This document shows, in pieces, positions 1 through 8,242 of a stretch of DNA of 64,000 bases. The notes below the pieces were generated by a model, which did no database searches, was not told where the DNA came from, and saw only the letters and a program-made list of their open reading frames with translations. The first letter of the stretch is position 1; the number at the start of each line of letters is the position of its first letter. The translations under genes were made by a program, and so were the position numbers. Location of the stretch: NCBI RefSeq assembly GCF_026342435.1, contig NZ_JAPEMT010000005.1, positions 124,001-188,000 of the forward strand, given 5' to 3'. The stretch comes from Streptomyces sp. NBC_00237 (GTDB lineage Bacteria > Actinomycetota > Actinomycetes > Streptomycetales > Streptomycetaceae).

Positions 1-1535
1 GTGTCAAGAATGATGGCTCTTGGGACGAGCGCCCTCATCGATCCAGAGTGATCCGGGTTACCTTGCAGACTCTTTCACGATGGCAAAAGCTCTCTGGGAG
101 TTGGGCCACGCCATTGGAGCAGACCTGGATGTTGACGCCGGTCAGCAATCTCGAAGATGCCGCAATCGATGCGTTGTCGAACTACCCTATCCGCATGGGT
201 GACGATCGGCATCAAATCAGCCCGGGACTGAGTGAGACCGTCGTGAAAGAACACCGCTATGGCCCTGATGGCGATGGTCCGCTGATTGAATACAATCAAG
301 GTCGTGAGCAGCTTGGAGAATGCGAATCGTATTGTCTCGGGGACGTGATCCTGCAAGGTCCACAAGTTGGTGTCTCGAACCCAATCTTTAAGCAGCCCAG
401 TCAAGGTTCTGGGGAAATGCGAGGCATGAATCATCTGCATATTCCCGATGGTCAAATGCCCGAAAGCGAGTTCATTCCTGCAGTGGATCGTTTGACATAC
501 CTTTCCGAGCAGGATAAATGGGAAGTGTATTCGTCGACACGGGTTTCTGAATCCTGCTTCTGCGGGCCTTCTTCACGGTGTGGCGGGCGGGCCTCATTCG
601 GGAGTGGTGTCGAGCGCCCAGGTGCAACGGTTGAATATTCTCGATTCTATCGAATGGCCTGGCGCGAATGGATTGCGATGGATACGGAGCGAAGTCTCTA
701 CTGTGCAGTTATTCCTCCGGGTCCTAACCACCTTCTGACGCTCTGTAGTGCAACGCTCGGCAGCGACTTTCAGACCGTGCTGACGACAGGATTCTGGTCG
801 TCTATTCCGCTGGACTACATGCTCCGAATCACGGGTACCAAGCATCTTCAGCCATCCCCGGCCAGGCGCATGCCCGTTCCTTCCCTTGATCATCCCCTTG
901 CTCCTGCTCTTCTCCTCCGCGCCCTTCGCCTCAACGCTCTCACCACGGCCTATGCCGATCTCTGGAGTGACCTTTACGATCCCAGGTGGCCCGGCTACGA
1001 ACCCTGGGCCGTCTCTTGGCCCGGTATGAAGACTGAGCTGCATGCCGTTACCCCTTCATGGCAACGCGACAGCCCCCTCCGCACCGAGTACGCCCGCCGT
1101 GCAGCGCTCGTCGAAATCGACGCGCTCGTAGCGGTGTGGCTCGGCATCGATGCGGACACCCTCGTTGCCATGTACCGGGCCCGGTTCCCGATCATGCAGG
1201 ACTTCGACCGGGTGACCTGGTTCGACGCCACCGAGCGGAAGATCGCCGGGGACCGCTACACCTACGGCTTCGATCAGACCAAGGACCACTGGGCCGAGTT
1301 CGAGGCTTACCAGGAGGTGGTCGGCGAGCCTTCGGACACCGGTGTCCTCCCGGCCGAGCCCAATTCTGAGTTCCCCGAGGCAGCCACACCCCCCACCGGT
1401 TACACCGCCCCCTTCTACAAAGCCAACCGTGAGCGCGAAATGCGTGCTGCCCACGCCTACTTCAAGCAGCGTCTCGACGCGGCCGTTGCCCAGGGTCTGT
1501 GGGACCCGGAGACCATGGAGGTTCCGTCCCGATGA
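1..1535 (+). CDS. DNA methyltransferase, Eco57I/PglX-like, C-terminal part (5' end outside window)
   Basis: The frame is open to the left edge (first full codon at base 3), so only the C-terminal ~510 residues are visible. No SAM-binding or NPPY motif is in this part. The segment around WREWIAMDTERSLYCAVIPP, followed by LPSPARRMPVP-like text and a tail with EIDALVAVWLGI and a YRARFPIM motif, follows the C-terminal target-recognition pattern of large Eco57I/PglX-type adenine methyltransferases of BREX, DISARM and type IIG systems. The N-terminal catalytic half should lie upstream. The first ~550 bases are poorer in GC than the rest, which hints at transfer. The stop overlaps the ATG of the helicase gene (ATGA), so the two are translationally coupled. 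The family call comes from pattern memory, not a search. Confidence 0.7.
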   Translation, partial: VKNDGSWDERPHRSRVIRVTLQTLSRWQKLSGSWATPLEQTWMLTPVSNLEDAAIDALSNYPIRMGDDRHQISPGLSETVVKEHRYGPDGDGPLIEYNQGREQLGECESYCLGDVILQGPQVGVSNPIFKQPSQGSGEMRGMNHLHIPDGQMPESEFIPAVDRLTYLSEQDKWEVYSSTRVSESCFCGPSSRCGGRASFGSGVERPGATVEYSRFYRMAWREWIAMDTERSLYCAVIPPGPNHLLTLCSATLGSDFQTVLTTGFWSSIPLDYMLRITGTKHLQPSPARRMPVPSLDHPLAPALLLRALRLNALTTAYADLWSDLYDPRWPGYEPWAVSWPGMKTELHAVTPSWQRDSPLRTEYARRAALVEIDALVAVWLGIDADTLVAMYRARFPIMQDFDRVTWFDATERKIAGDRYTYGFDQTKDHWAEFEAYQEVVGEPSDTGVLPAEPNSEFPEAATPPTGYTAPFYKANREREMRAAHAYFKQRLDAAVAQGLWDPETMEVPSR

Positions 1536-4500
1536 GGCCGACGCTCGAAGCGCAGGGGCTGAAGGAGAGCCTGCTTCAGTACCTGTCGACGACCTACGGT
1601 CTCGCGGACGAGGGCGCCCGTAAGGCGTTGGAGGCGTTCCTCGGGAACGAGACCACCGGCATGTTCCGGGGCCCGTACCTCCGCCTCCGTACGCCCTTCA
1701 CCCGAGCCGACGACGGCTGGCAGCAGCACCTGGACTGGCGGCGTACCGACGACTGGTCCCCGTACGCGCACCAGGCCCGCGCGTTCGCCCGGTTGACCAG
1801 CAAGGACGGGCACACACCGCAACCCACCCTCGTCACCACCGGCACTGGCTCCGGCAAGACCGAGTCGTTCCTCTACCCCATCCTCGACCACTGCGCCCGC
1901 GAGCGCGCGGCCGGGAACACCGGCGTCAAGGCTGTCTTCCTCTACCCGATGAACGCCCTCGCCACCGACCAAGCAGGCCGTATCAACGACTTGCTCACCG
2001 GTCACGGCGAACTCCATGGAGTGCATGGTGGGCTGTACATCGGGGACAAGGCAGCGACCCACTATGAACGGGTCTACACCCGCCGCCAGGACATGCAGCT
2101 GTCCCCGCCGGACATTCTGATCACGAACTACAAGATGCTGGACCTGCTCCTCCAGCGGGCGTCCGACGCTCCGTTGTGGGAGACCAGCGACATCCGGTAC
2201 GTGGTGGTCGACGAGTTCCACACGTACGACGGCGCCCAGGGCACCGACGTCGCCATGCTGCTGCGCCGGCTCGCTGCGGCCGTCGGGGCGACCCGGCCGG
2301 GTGAGCCGCTCGGCTCGATCACGCCGGTCGCGACCTCCGCGACGCTCGCCTCCGGCACGGACGAGGACGGGCTGGCCCGGCTCCTGGAGGTGGCGACTCA
2401 GGTCTTCGGTAGCACGTTCACTGAGGACGCGATCATCGGTGAAGACCGGCTGACGGTCGATGAATTCATCCCGAACGCCAAATTCCTGCCCGGCCAGGTT
2501 CCGCCGCCCGAGGCACTTACCGTTCTACCTGATCCGACCTCCGGTCCCGACGCTCTCGCGGACCTCGTCGAAGCCGTCACCGGTGCCCGTATCACTGACC
2601 CGGTGGCCCTCGGCGCCGCGTTGAAGCGCAACCGGCTGACGTACGCGGTGCTGAAGGCCTTCGACGGCTCGGTGCACACGTACGACGAAGTTCTCGATGT
2701 GATGCGTCGCAGTGGAGCCAGCACCTGGGACGAGGCGATCACGACGCGACCGCAGGTCGCCGCCTCCGCCCTCGCCCGGTTCGTGGCGTTGCTGTCCGTG
2801 GCTCGCGATCCGGATGCGCCGAAGGATAAGCCCCGGCCGCTTGTGCAGGTTGAGGTGCACCAGTGGGCGAGGTCCGTTACGCGGATGCTGAGGGGCGTTC
2901 TGCCGTGGCCGAGAGCGGAGTTTGCCTGGGACACGGCCGGTGCGGTGCGGGAGCCCCGGACCACGCCGGACACCACCGCGTCCCAGGACACCCGGGTGTT
3001 CCTGCCTGCCGTGTACTGCCGGGAATGCGGTCGCTCCGGCTGGTCGGTGCTCGCGCCCGAGTCGGACTTCGAGGAGCTGGGCTTCGAGGCGCACAAGATC
3101 CGCCGGGCCACCGTCACCGCCGCGAAGGCGAAGGTGCGCACCCTGGTCGCGGCCACCGACAACGAGGCTCGCGAGGGCAACGGGCGCACCGCCATGGACC
3201 GGGCGGCCCAGAAGTCGCTGACCACCGGCGGCGCGGGCGTGCTCATGGTTCTCGACGGGCAGGATCAGAAACTTCGGCTGCCCGATCCGCAGGACGACTA
3301 CGACGACGAGAGCAACCCGCGTCCCGCCGGGCCCGACTCGGCGTTCGTCCTCGTCCAGCTCGGCGACAACGCCGAACGCGCTGCGAAGGACGACTGGTGC
3401 CCGGCCTGCGGGACGCACAACGCGATCCGCTTCGTCGGTACGGGTTCGGCTGCGCTCGCCGCCGCCTCCGTCACCCAGCTGTTTACCGGCGGGGAGATGG
3501 ACAAGAAGCAGCGCGAGACGAAGACGTTGATGTTCAACGACTCGGTGCAGGACGCCGCCCACCGGGCCGGCTTCGTCGCATCGAGGTCGTACACGTTCTC
3601 GCGGCGGGCGTTGTTCGCCAAGCACCTGTACGAGGGGCGACCGCTCGCCCTCAACGACCTCGTAGCCGATGTCGTCGAAGCGACCACCGACCGCAAGACG
3701 CTCGCGGCCGTCGTACCGCCGGATCTGCACGACGACGCGGGAGTGGCACGGTTGCTCTCCGGGAAGGGACGCGGGGGTGACCGCAAGACCTGGGACCTGA
3801 TCGGGGAGCGGTTCGCTTTCGAGGCCGTTATGGAGTTCGGGCTGAGGTCCCGTAACGGCCGAACCCTTGAGCTGACCCGCACAGCGGCCGCCTGGGTGGA
3901 CATCCCCGACAAGCAGGCCGCCGTGGCGCTCGTACGGAGAGTGCACGAGGAGGCCGCGCAGCGTGGGCTTGCTCTCACCGAGCACGACGACGCCCGCTAC
4001 CTGGCCTTCCTGCGGGCCTTCCTGGAGCGGTTGCGGACGCGGGGCGCAGTCGGTCACCGGTGGCTGGAGAAGTACCTGGAGGAGGCTGGCACCAGCCGGT
4101 TCTTCATCTGGCGTGGGCGTCCGCGCGGCATGAAGGCGTTCCCCAAGGGAGTGTCCGCGCCCAGCTTCCTGCTGGCGCGGCCCAAGACGGGCAGTGAGTT
4201 CGACGTCGCCGCCGGGCGGCTGTCCTGGTACCAGACCTGGGCGCAGCGCTGCTTCGGCATGACTCGGGAGCAGGCCGACGACTTCTGGGTGCGGCTGCTG
4301 CCCCGGCTGACCGACGCCGGGCTGATCGCGGTGGGCACCCCGCGCGACACCGCCGCCCGCTTCCACGGACTGCAGCCGGGCGCCGTGCAACTGCAGCTCC
4401 TGTCTCACGCGCAGGTCAACGTGGCGTACGTACGCTGTCCCAAGTGCTTCTGGGAGCAGACCACCCACCCCGCATTGCTCGCGCAGTACCACGGCCAGCC

Positions 4501-7500
4501 GTGCCCTGCCTACCGTTGTGCCTCCGGCCGTCTCGTGGCGGGGGACCGGTGGCTGGAGACCGTCGACCGGCACGACCGGGACCGCGACTACCGCAACGAT
4601 TACTACCGGGGGCTGTACCGACGGGCCGGCACCTACCAGGTCATCACTGCCGAACACACGGGGCTGCTCACCCGCGCCCAGCGGGAGCGGACCGAGGCGG
4701 CCTTCCGTAAGGGCGACGGGTTCAACGACCCCAACGTGCTGTCCTGCACGCCGACCCTGGAGATGGGCATCGATATCGGCGACCTGTCCGCCGTCGTCCT
4801 TGGCGCGCTGCCGCGCCGCCCGGCCAACTACGCCCAGCAGGCGGGGCGGGCCGGCCGTCGTACCGGCAACGCTTTCCTGCTCACCATCCCTGACAGGAAA
4901 CGCCGAGACCTGTACTTCCTGGACCGGCCGCGCGACATGATCGACGGACGGATCGTGCCGCCGGGCTCGTACCTCTCGGCCATCGAGATCCTGCGTCGCC
5001 AGTACACCGCCCACCTCCTCGACCTCGCTGCCCGCGGCCGACTGTTGCGTGAGGACGGCAAGCCGCTCGCCGCCCTGTCGCGTCGGGTCGACGAGCTCTT
5101 CGGCCCCTCCGGCTACCTCACCGACTTCGCCGAGGCCGCGCTCGCCCACGGCGAGGAGCTGGTCGCAGGGTTCCTCGCGCTCTTCCCGACCGGTGTGAGT
5201 GAGACTGCGCGGGCCGAGCTCAAGCAGTACGCGGTACGTGGCATCCGTAGCGAGGTGGAGAAGGCCGAGCGAGCCTGGGAGCGCGAGAACCAGAAGCTGC
5301 GTACCCGTATCCGTACGATCCGGTCCGCGATCGACGAACTCAAGGACGGCGACGAGGAACAGGCGGGCACCAAGGCCGAGTTGGAGGCCGAGCTGCACGC
5401 CAAGTCGAAGGAGGGGGCCGCGCGCCAGCGGCGGCCTGCTCAGGAGGTGCTGTGCGACCTGGGGCTGCTGCCCAACTACGCGCTCATCGACGCCGTGACC
5501 ACCTTGGATGCCACCGTGTACTGGCCCGAGGGAAAGACTGCCGAGGGACGGGACACGTACAAGACGAAGGCGTTCAGTTACGACCGGCCGCGCGGCTTCG
5601 CGTTGTCCGAACTGGCCCCCGGCAACACGTTCTACGCCGAGGGCTACAAGCACCGGATCACCGGAATCGACATCGTCACGGGCAAGGACCAGGACTGGCG
5701 GCACTGGCGGTTCTGCCCCTCCTGCGGCTACGTCCGCACCGAGAATGCCGAGGATGACATCTCGCCCTGCCCGCGCTGCGCAGACACGGGCATCGCGGAT
5801 TCCGGCAGCCTGTGGCAGATCGTCAAGCCCACGGTCGTCACTGCCCGGGAGAAGCGGGAGGACGCCAGGATCGGCGACGAGAGCGACGATCGAGACCGCC
5901 GCTTCTACACGACCGTCGATATGGTCGACATTGCTCCCGAACACTTCGCCAAGGGCAAGTCCTGGCGGCACAAGAGCCAGATCTTCGGCGTTGACTACAC
6001 GCGCCGTGCCGTCATCCGGAAGATCAATGCCGGTCCGCTCAGCGTCGGTGCGCAGGAGAACGACCAGCTCGCCGGGCAGGCCGTGCGGATCGCCCCGTTC
6101 CATGTGTGTACCGCCTGTGGGGCAGCGAGCGCGGACGGGCGACCCGTCTTCGACGACGACCGCGACGCCGTTGACAACTCCGCCAACCGGCAGCGTGCGT
6201 TGAAGCACCACACGCCCTGGTGCCCGCTGCGACGTGGGAAGGAAGACGCTCCGCAGGAGCCCGTACTGCTCGCTCATGAGCTCACGACGGAGGCCCTGCG
6301 GATTCTGTTGCCCGCCGCCACCGTCCTCGTCGAGGAGAAGGTCCATTCCTTCCAGGCCGCCCTGCGGCTTGGTGTGGACGCCGCCTTCGGGGGCGACCCG
6401 CAGCACCTCGACACCACGCTCGCCACCATGCCGGACCGTGACACTGCCGAGAAGCGACACTTCCTCGTCCTGTTCGATCGCCTCCCGCACGGCACCGGAT
6501 ACCTCGACCGACTCACCGACCCGGACGCGTTCCGGCAGGTCCTCGACGACGCGCGGCGGCTCATGCTGGAGTGCCCCTGCCGGGAAGAGCGGGGTGTGGC
6601 CTGCCACCGGTGTCTCTACCGCTACACGGAAGAGCGGCACATCGAGAGCGTCTCCCAACAAGCCGCCCTGGAGATCCTGAACGAACTCCTGGGCACCGAA
6701 ACCGACGCCTGGGACGTCGCGCCGGTCGGCAACACCGACCGGATCGGCCTCGACGGACAGGTCGAATCAGACCTCGAAGCCCGCTTCCTCAAGGCGCTGC
6801 GCGGCTGGTCTGCGCAGCGCGAGGACACCGACCTGGACGAGAGCGGTGACAACAGCGGCTACCTGCGCCTCAAGGACGCCGATACCGTCCACGGCTGGCG
6901 ACTGACCGCGCAACGCAATGAGGGCTACACCCGTACCGACTTCACCTTCGAGCACACCGACAGCCCCAAGCAGAAGATCACCGTCTACCTGGACGGCCAC
7001 CGCTACCACGCCACCCGGCGGCACAACCGGCTCGCCGGTGACGCCGACAAGCGCAACCGGCTGCGCGCGGACGGCCGCGTCGTCTTCCAGCTGACCTGGG
7101 ACGACCTCGACGCTTTCGAACGGAAGACAGGTACGGCACAAGGGGCCGCGGTTGGCAGAGAAGCAGCGGAACAGGTCTGGCCGCCGTACCCGCGCAGCGC
7201 CCAGGACCTTGCCCGGCAGCTGTACCCGCAAGACGGTGACGACCTGGCCGCGACCGCCTTCACCGATCCGATGAGCATGCTCCTCGCCTACCTGCGCAGC
7301 CCCGACAGGGCAGCCTGGGGCAAGCGTGCTTCGGCCGTGGTCGGCGGGCTCCTGGCCACTGACAACCAGCCGCTCGTCACGAGCGGAACTCCGGATCGGA
7401 CCCGCCAGGCGCTCGACCTGCTCCTGAACCGCTGGGGGGACGCAGACGGCGTCGATCCGGCGCCGGTGCAGGACAAGGGCACGCTCAGCCTGTTCCAGGC

Positions 7501-8242
7501 CAGCGACCAGACCGGACTGCCCGTCGCCTTCCTCGTCGATGCCGTGACTCAGCGGTGGACCGCGCTGGTCTGCCTGGACGACACTCTTCCCGACCACCTG
7601 GGCACCCCTGAACACAAGGCACGGTGGCGGGCCTGGTTGCAGTGGTCCAACCTGCTGCAGTTCCTTGCTGACGACGGCGGTGACGGCGTCCAGCTGACCA
7701 CCTCCAGGGCCGGCGGATTCGATACGTCAGTGCTGAAGGCGTTCGGCGGGATCGGGGAACTGGAGTCCCTGGTCGTCGAGTTCGGTGCCGGGGTCGCAAG
7801 GCCGCCGTCTTCGACGGACCGCCATCCGGGCGACTCCCGTGTCGAAGCGGCGCTGCGCGACCTGTTGTGGGACCGGGACATCCTCGAAATTCTCGATGAG
7901 GACGAACCCGACGCTGCCCTCACCCGCCTTGCTCACACCCTCGCCGACCACGGCAAGCAAGCCCCTGCGTACGGCTACGAGCTCGGCGAGCGCGGATGGC
8001 TCGCGGACTTCGCTTGGCACGACTCGGCCCAGGAGCTGCGGATCGCCGTCATGGCCGAGGCGCACGACCACACGGACGAAGAGAGCGACAAGACCTGGCG
8101 CGCCTACCGCGACGCCGGGTTCAACGTGCGGTCGGCCGACGAGTGGCTTGCCGACATCAGTGAGATCCTCGCCGCAGTCCCTGACGCGGCGCCCCGCCCG
8201 GATTCCCCCGCCGACCTCGACGAACAGAGTGCTGACCGATGA
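1532..8242 (+). CDS. Giant DEAD/DEAH helicase with DUF1998 and Vsr-like C-terminal domain (DruE/DrmAB-like)
   Basis: The start is the ATG at 1532, overlapping the upstream stop by 4 bases; this gives 2,236 residues. Visible parts in order: helicase motif I GTGSGKT (104-110), motif II DEFH (227-230), a first Cys pair (CRECGRS, about 495), motif VI QQAGRAGRR (1102-1110), a charged helical stretch (about 1240-1310), zinc-type Cys pairs (about 1400-1420), and a DUF1998-like cluster with C1681, C1683, C1691 and C1694. Beyond residue 1800 comes YLDGHRYHA (1819-1827) followed by a D..KRNRL...G..V..LTW pattern, as in Vsr/DUF559-type nuclease folds. DUF1998 helicases are core components of DISARM (DrmA/DrmB) and Druantia (DruE). 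Length and fusion are closer to DruE. It probably translocates on DNA in an antiphage complex; this role is inferred from family and neighbours. Confidence 0.85.
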   Translation: MRPTLEAQGLKESLLQYLSTTYGLADEGARKALEAFLGNETTGMFRGPYLRLRTPFTRADDGWQQHLDWRRTDDWSPYAHQARAFARLTSKDGHTPQPTLVTTGTGSGKTESFLYPILDHCARERAAGNTGVKAVFLYPMNALATDQAGRINDLLTGHGELHGVHGGLYIGDKAATHYERVYTRRQDMQLSPPDILITNYKMLDLLLQRASDAPLWETSDIRYVVVDEFHTYDGAQGTDVAMLLRRLAAAVGATRPGEPLGSITPVATSATLASGTDEDGLARLLEVATQVFGSTFTEDAIIGEDRLTVDEFIPNAKFLPGQVPPPEALTVLPDPTSGPDALADLVEAVTGARITDPVALGAALKRNRLTYAVLKAFDGSVHTYDEVLDVMRRSGASTWDEAITTRPQVAASALARFVALLSVARDPDAPKDKPRPLVQVEVHQWARSVTRMLRGVLPWPRAEFAWDTAGAVREPRTTPDTTASQDTRVFLPAVYCRECGRSGWSVLAPESDFEELGFEAHKIRRATVTAAKAKVRTLVAATDNEAREGNGRTAMDRAAQKSLTTGGAGVLMVLDGQDQKLRLPDPQDDYDDESNPRPAGPDSAFVLVQLGDNAERAAKDDWCPACGTHNAIRFVGTGSAALAAASVTQLFTGGEMDKKQRETKTLMFNDSVQDAAHRAGFVASRSYTFSRRALFAKHLYEGRPLALNDLVADVVEATTDRKTLAAVVPPDLHDDAGVARLLSGKGRGGDRKTWDLIGERFAFEAVMEFGLRSRNGRTLELTRTAAAWVDIPDKQAAVALVRRVHEEAAQRGLALTEHDDARYLAFLRAFLERLRTRGAVGHRWLEKYLEEAGTSRFFIWRGRPRGMKAFPKGVSAPSFLLARPKTGSEFDVAAGRLSWYQTWAQRCFGMTREQADDFWVRLLPRLTDAGLIAVGTPRDTAARFHGLQPGAVQLQLLSHAQVNVAYVRCPKCFWEQTTHPALLAQYHGQPCPAYRCASGRLVAGDRWLETVDRHDRDRDYRNDYYRGLYRRAGTYQVITAEHTGLLTRAQRERTEAAFRKGDGFNDPNVLSCTPTLEMGIDIGDLSAVVLGALPRRPANYAQQAGRAGRRTGNAFLLTIPDRKRRDLYFLDRPRDMIDGRIVPPGSYLSAIEILRRQYTAHLLDLAARGRLLREDGKPLAALSRRVDELFGPSGYLTDFAEAALAHGEELVAGFLALFPTGVSETARAELKQYAVRGIRSEVEKAERAWERENQKLRTRIRTIRSAIDELKDGDEEQAGTKAELEAELHAKSKEGAARQRRPAQEVLCDLGLLPNYALIDAVTTLDATVYWPEGKTAEGRDTYKTKAFSYDRPRGFALSELAPGNTFYAEGYKHRITGIDIVTGKDQDWRHWRFCPSCGYVRTENAEDDISPCPRCADTGIADSGSLWQIVKPTVVTAREKREDARIGDESDDRDRRFYTTVDMVDIAPEHFAKGKSWRHKSQIFGVDYTRRAVIRKINAGPLSVGAQENDQLAGQAVRIAPFHVCTACGAASADGRPVFDDDRDAVDNSANRQRALKHHTPWCPLRRGKEDAPQEPVLLAHELTTEALRILLPAATVLVEEKVHSFQAALRLGVDAAFGGDPQHLDTTLATMPDRDTAEKRHFLVLFDRLPHGTGYLDRLTDPDAFRQVLDDARRLMLECPCREERGVACHRCLYRYTEERHIESVSQQAALEILNELLGTETDAWDVAPVGNTDRIGLDGQVESDLEARFLKALRGWSAQREDTDLDESGDNSGYLRLKDADTVHGWRLTAQRNEGYTRTDFTFEHTDSPKQKITVYLDGHRYHATRRHNRLAGDADKRNRLRADGRVVFQLTWDDLDAFERKTGTAQGAAVGREAAEQVWPPYPRSAQDLARQLYPQDGDDLAATAFTDPMSMLLAYLRSPDRAAWGKRASAVVGGLLATDNQPLVTSGTPDRTRQALDLLLNRWGDADGVDPAPVQDKGTLSLFQASDQTGLPVAFLVDAVTQRWTALVCLDDTLPDHLGTPEHKARWRAWLQWSNLLQFLADDGGDGVQLTTSRAGGFDTSVLKAFGGIGELESLVVEFGAGVARPPSSTDRHPGDSRVEAALRDLLWDRDILEILDEDEPDAALTRLAHTLADHGKQAPAYGYELGERGWLADFAWHDSAQELRIAVMAEAHDHTDEESDKTWRAYRDAGFNVRSADEWLADISEILAAVPDAAPRPDSPADLDEQSADR

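Noticed and set aside
2525..6661. Long minus-strand open frame inside the helicase gene
   Set aside because: It is the antisense shadow of a well-supported helicase with intact motifs; high GC keeps stops rare.
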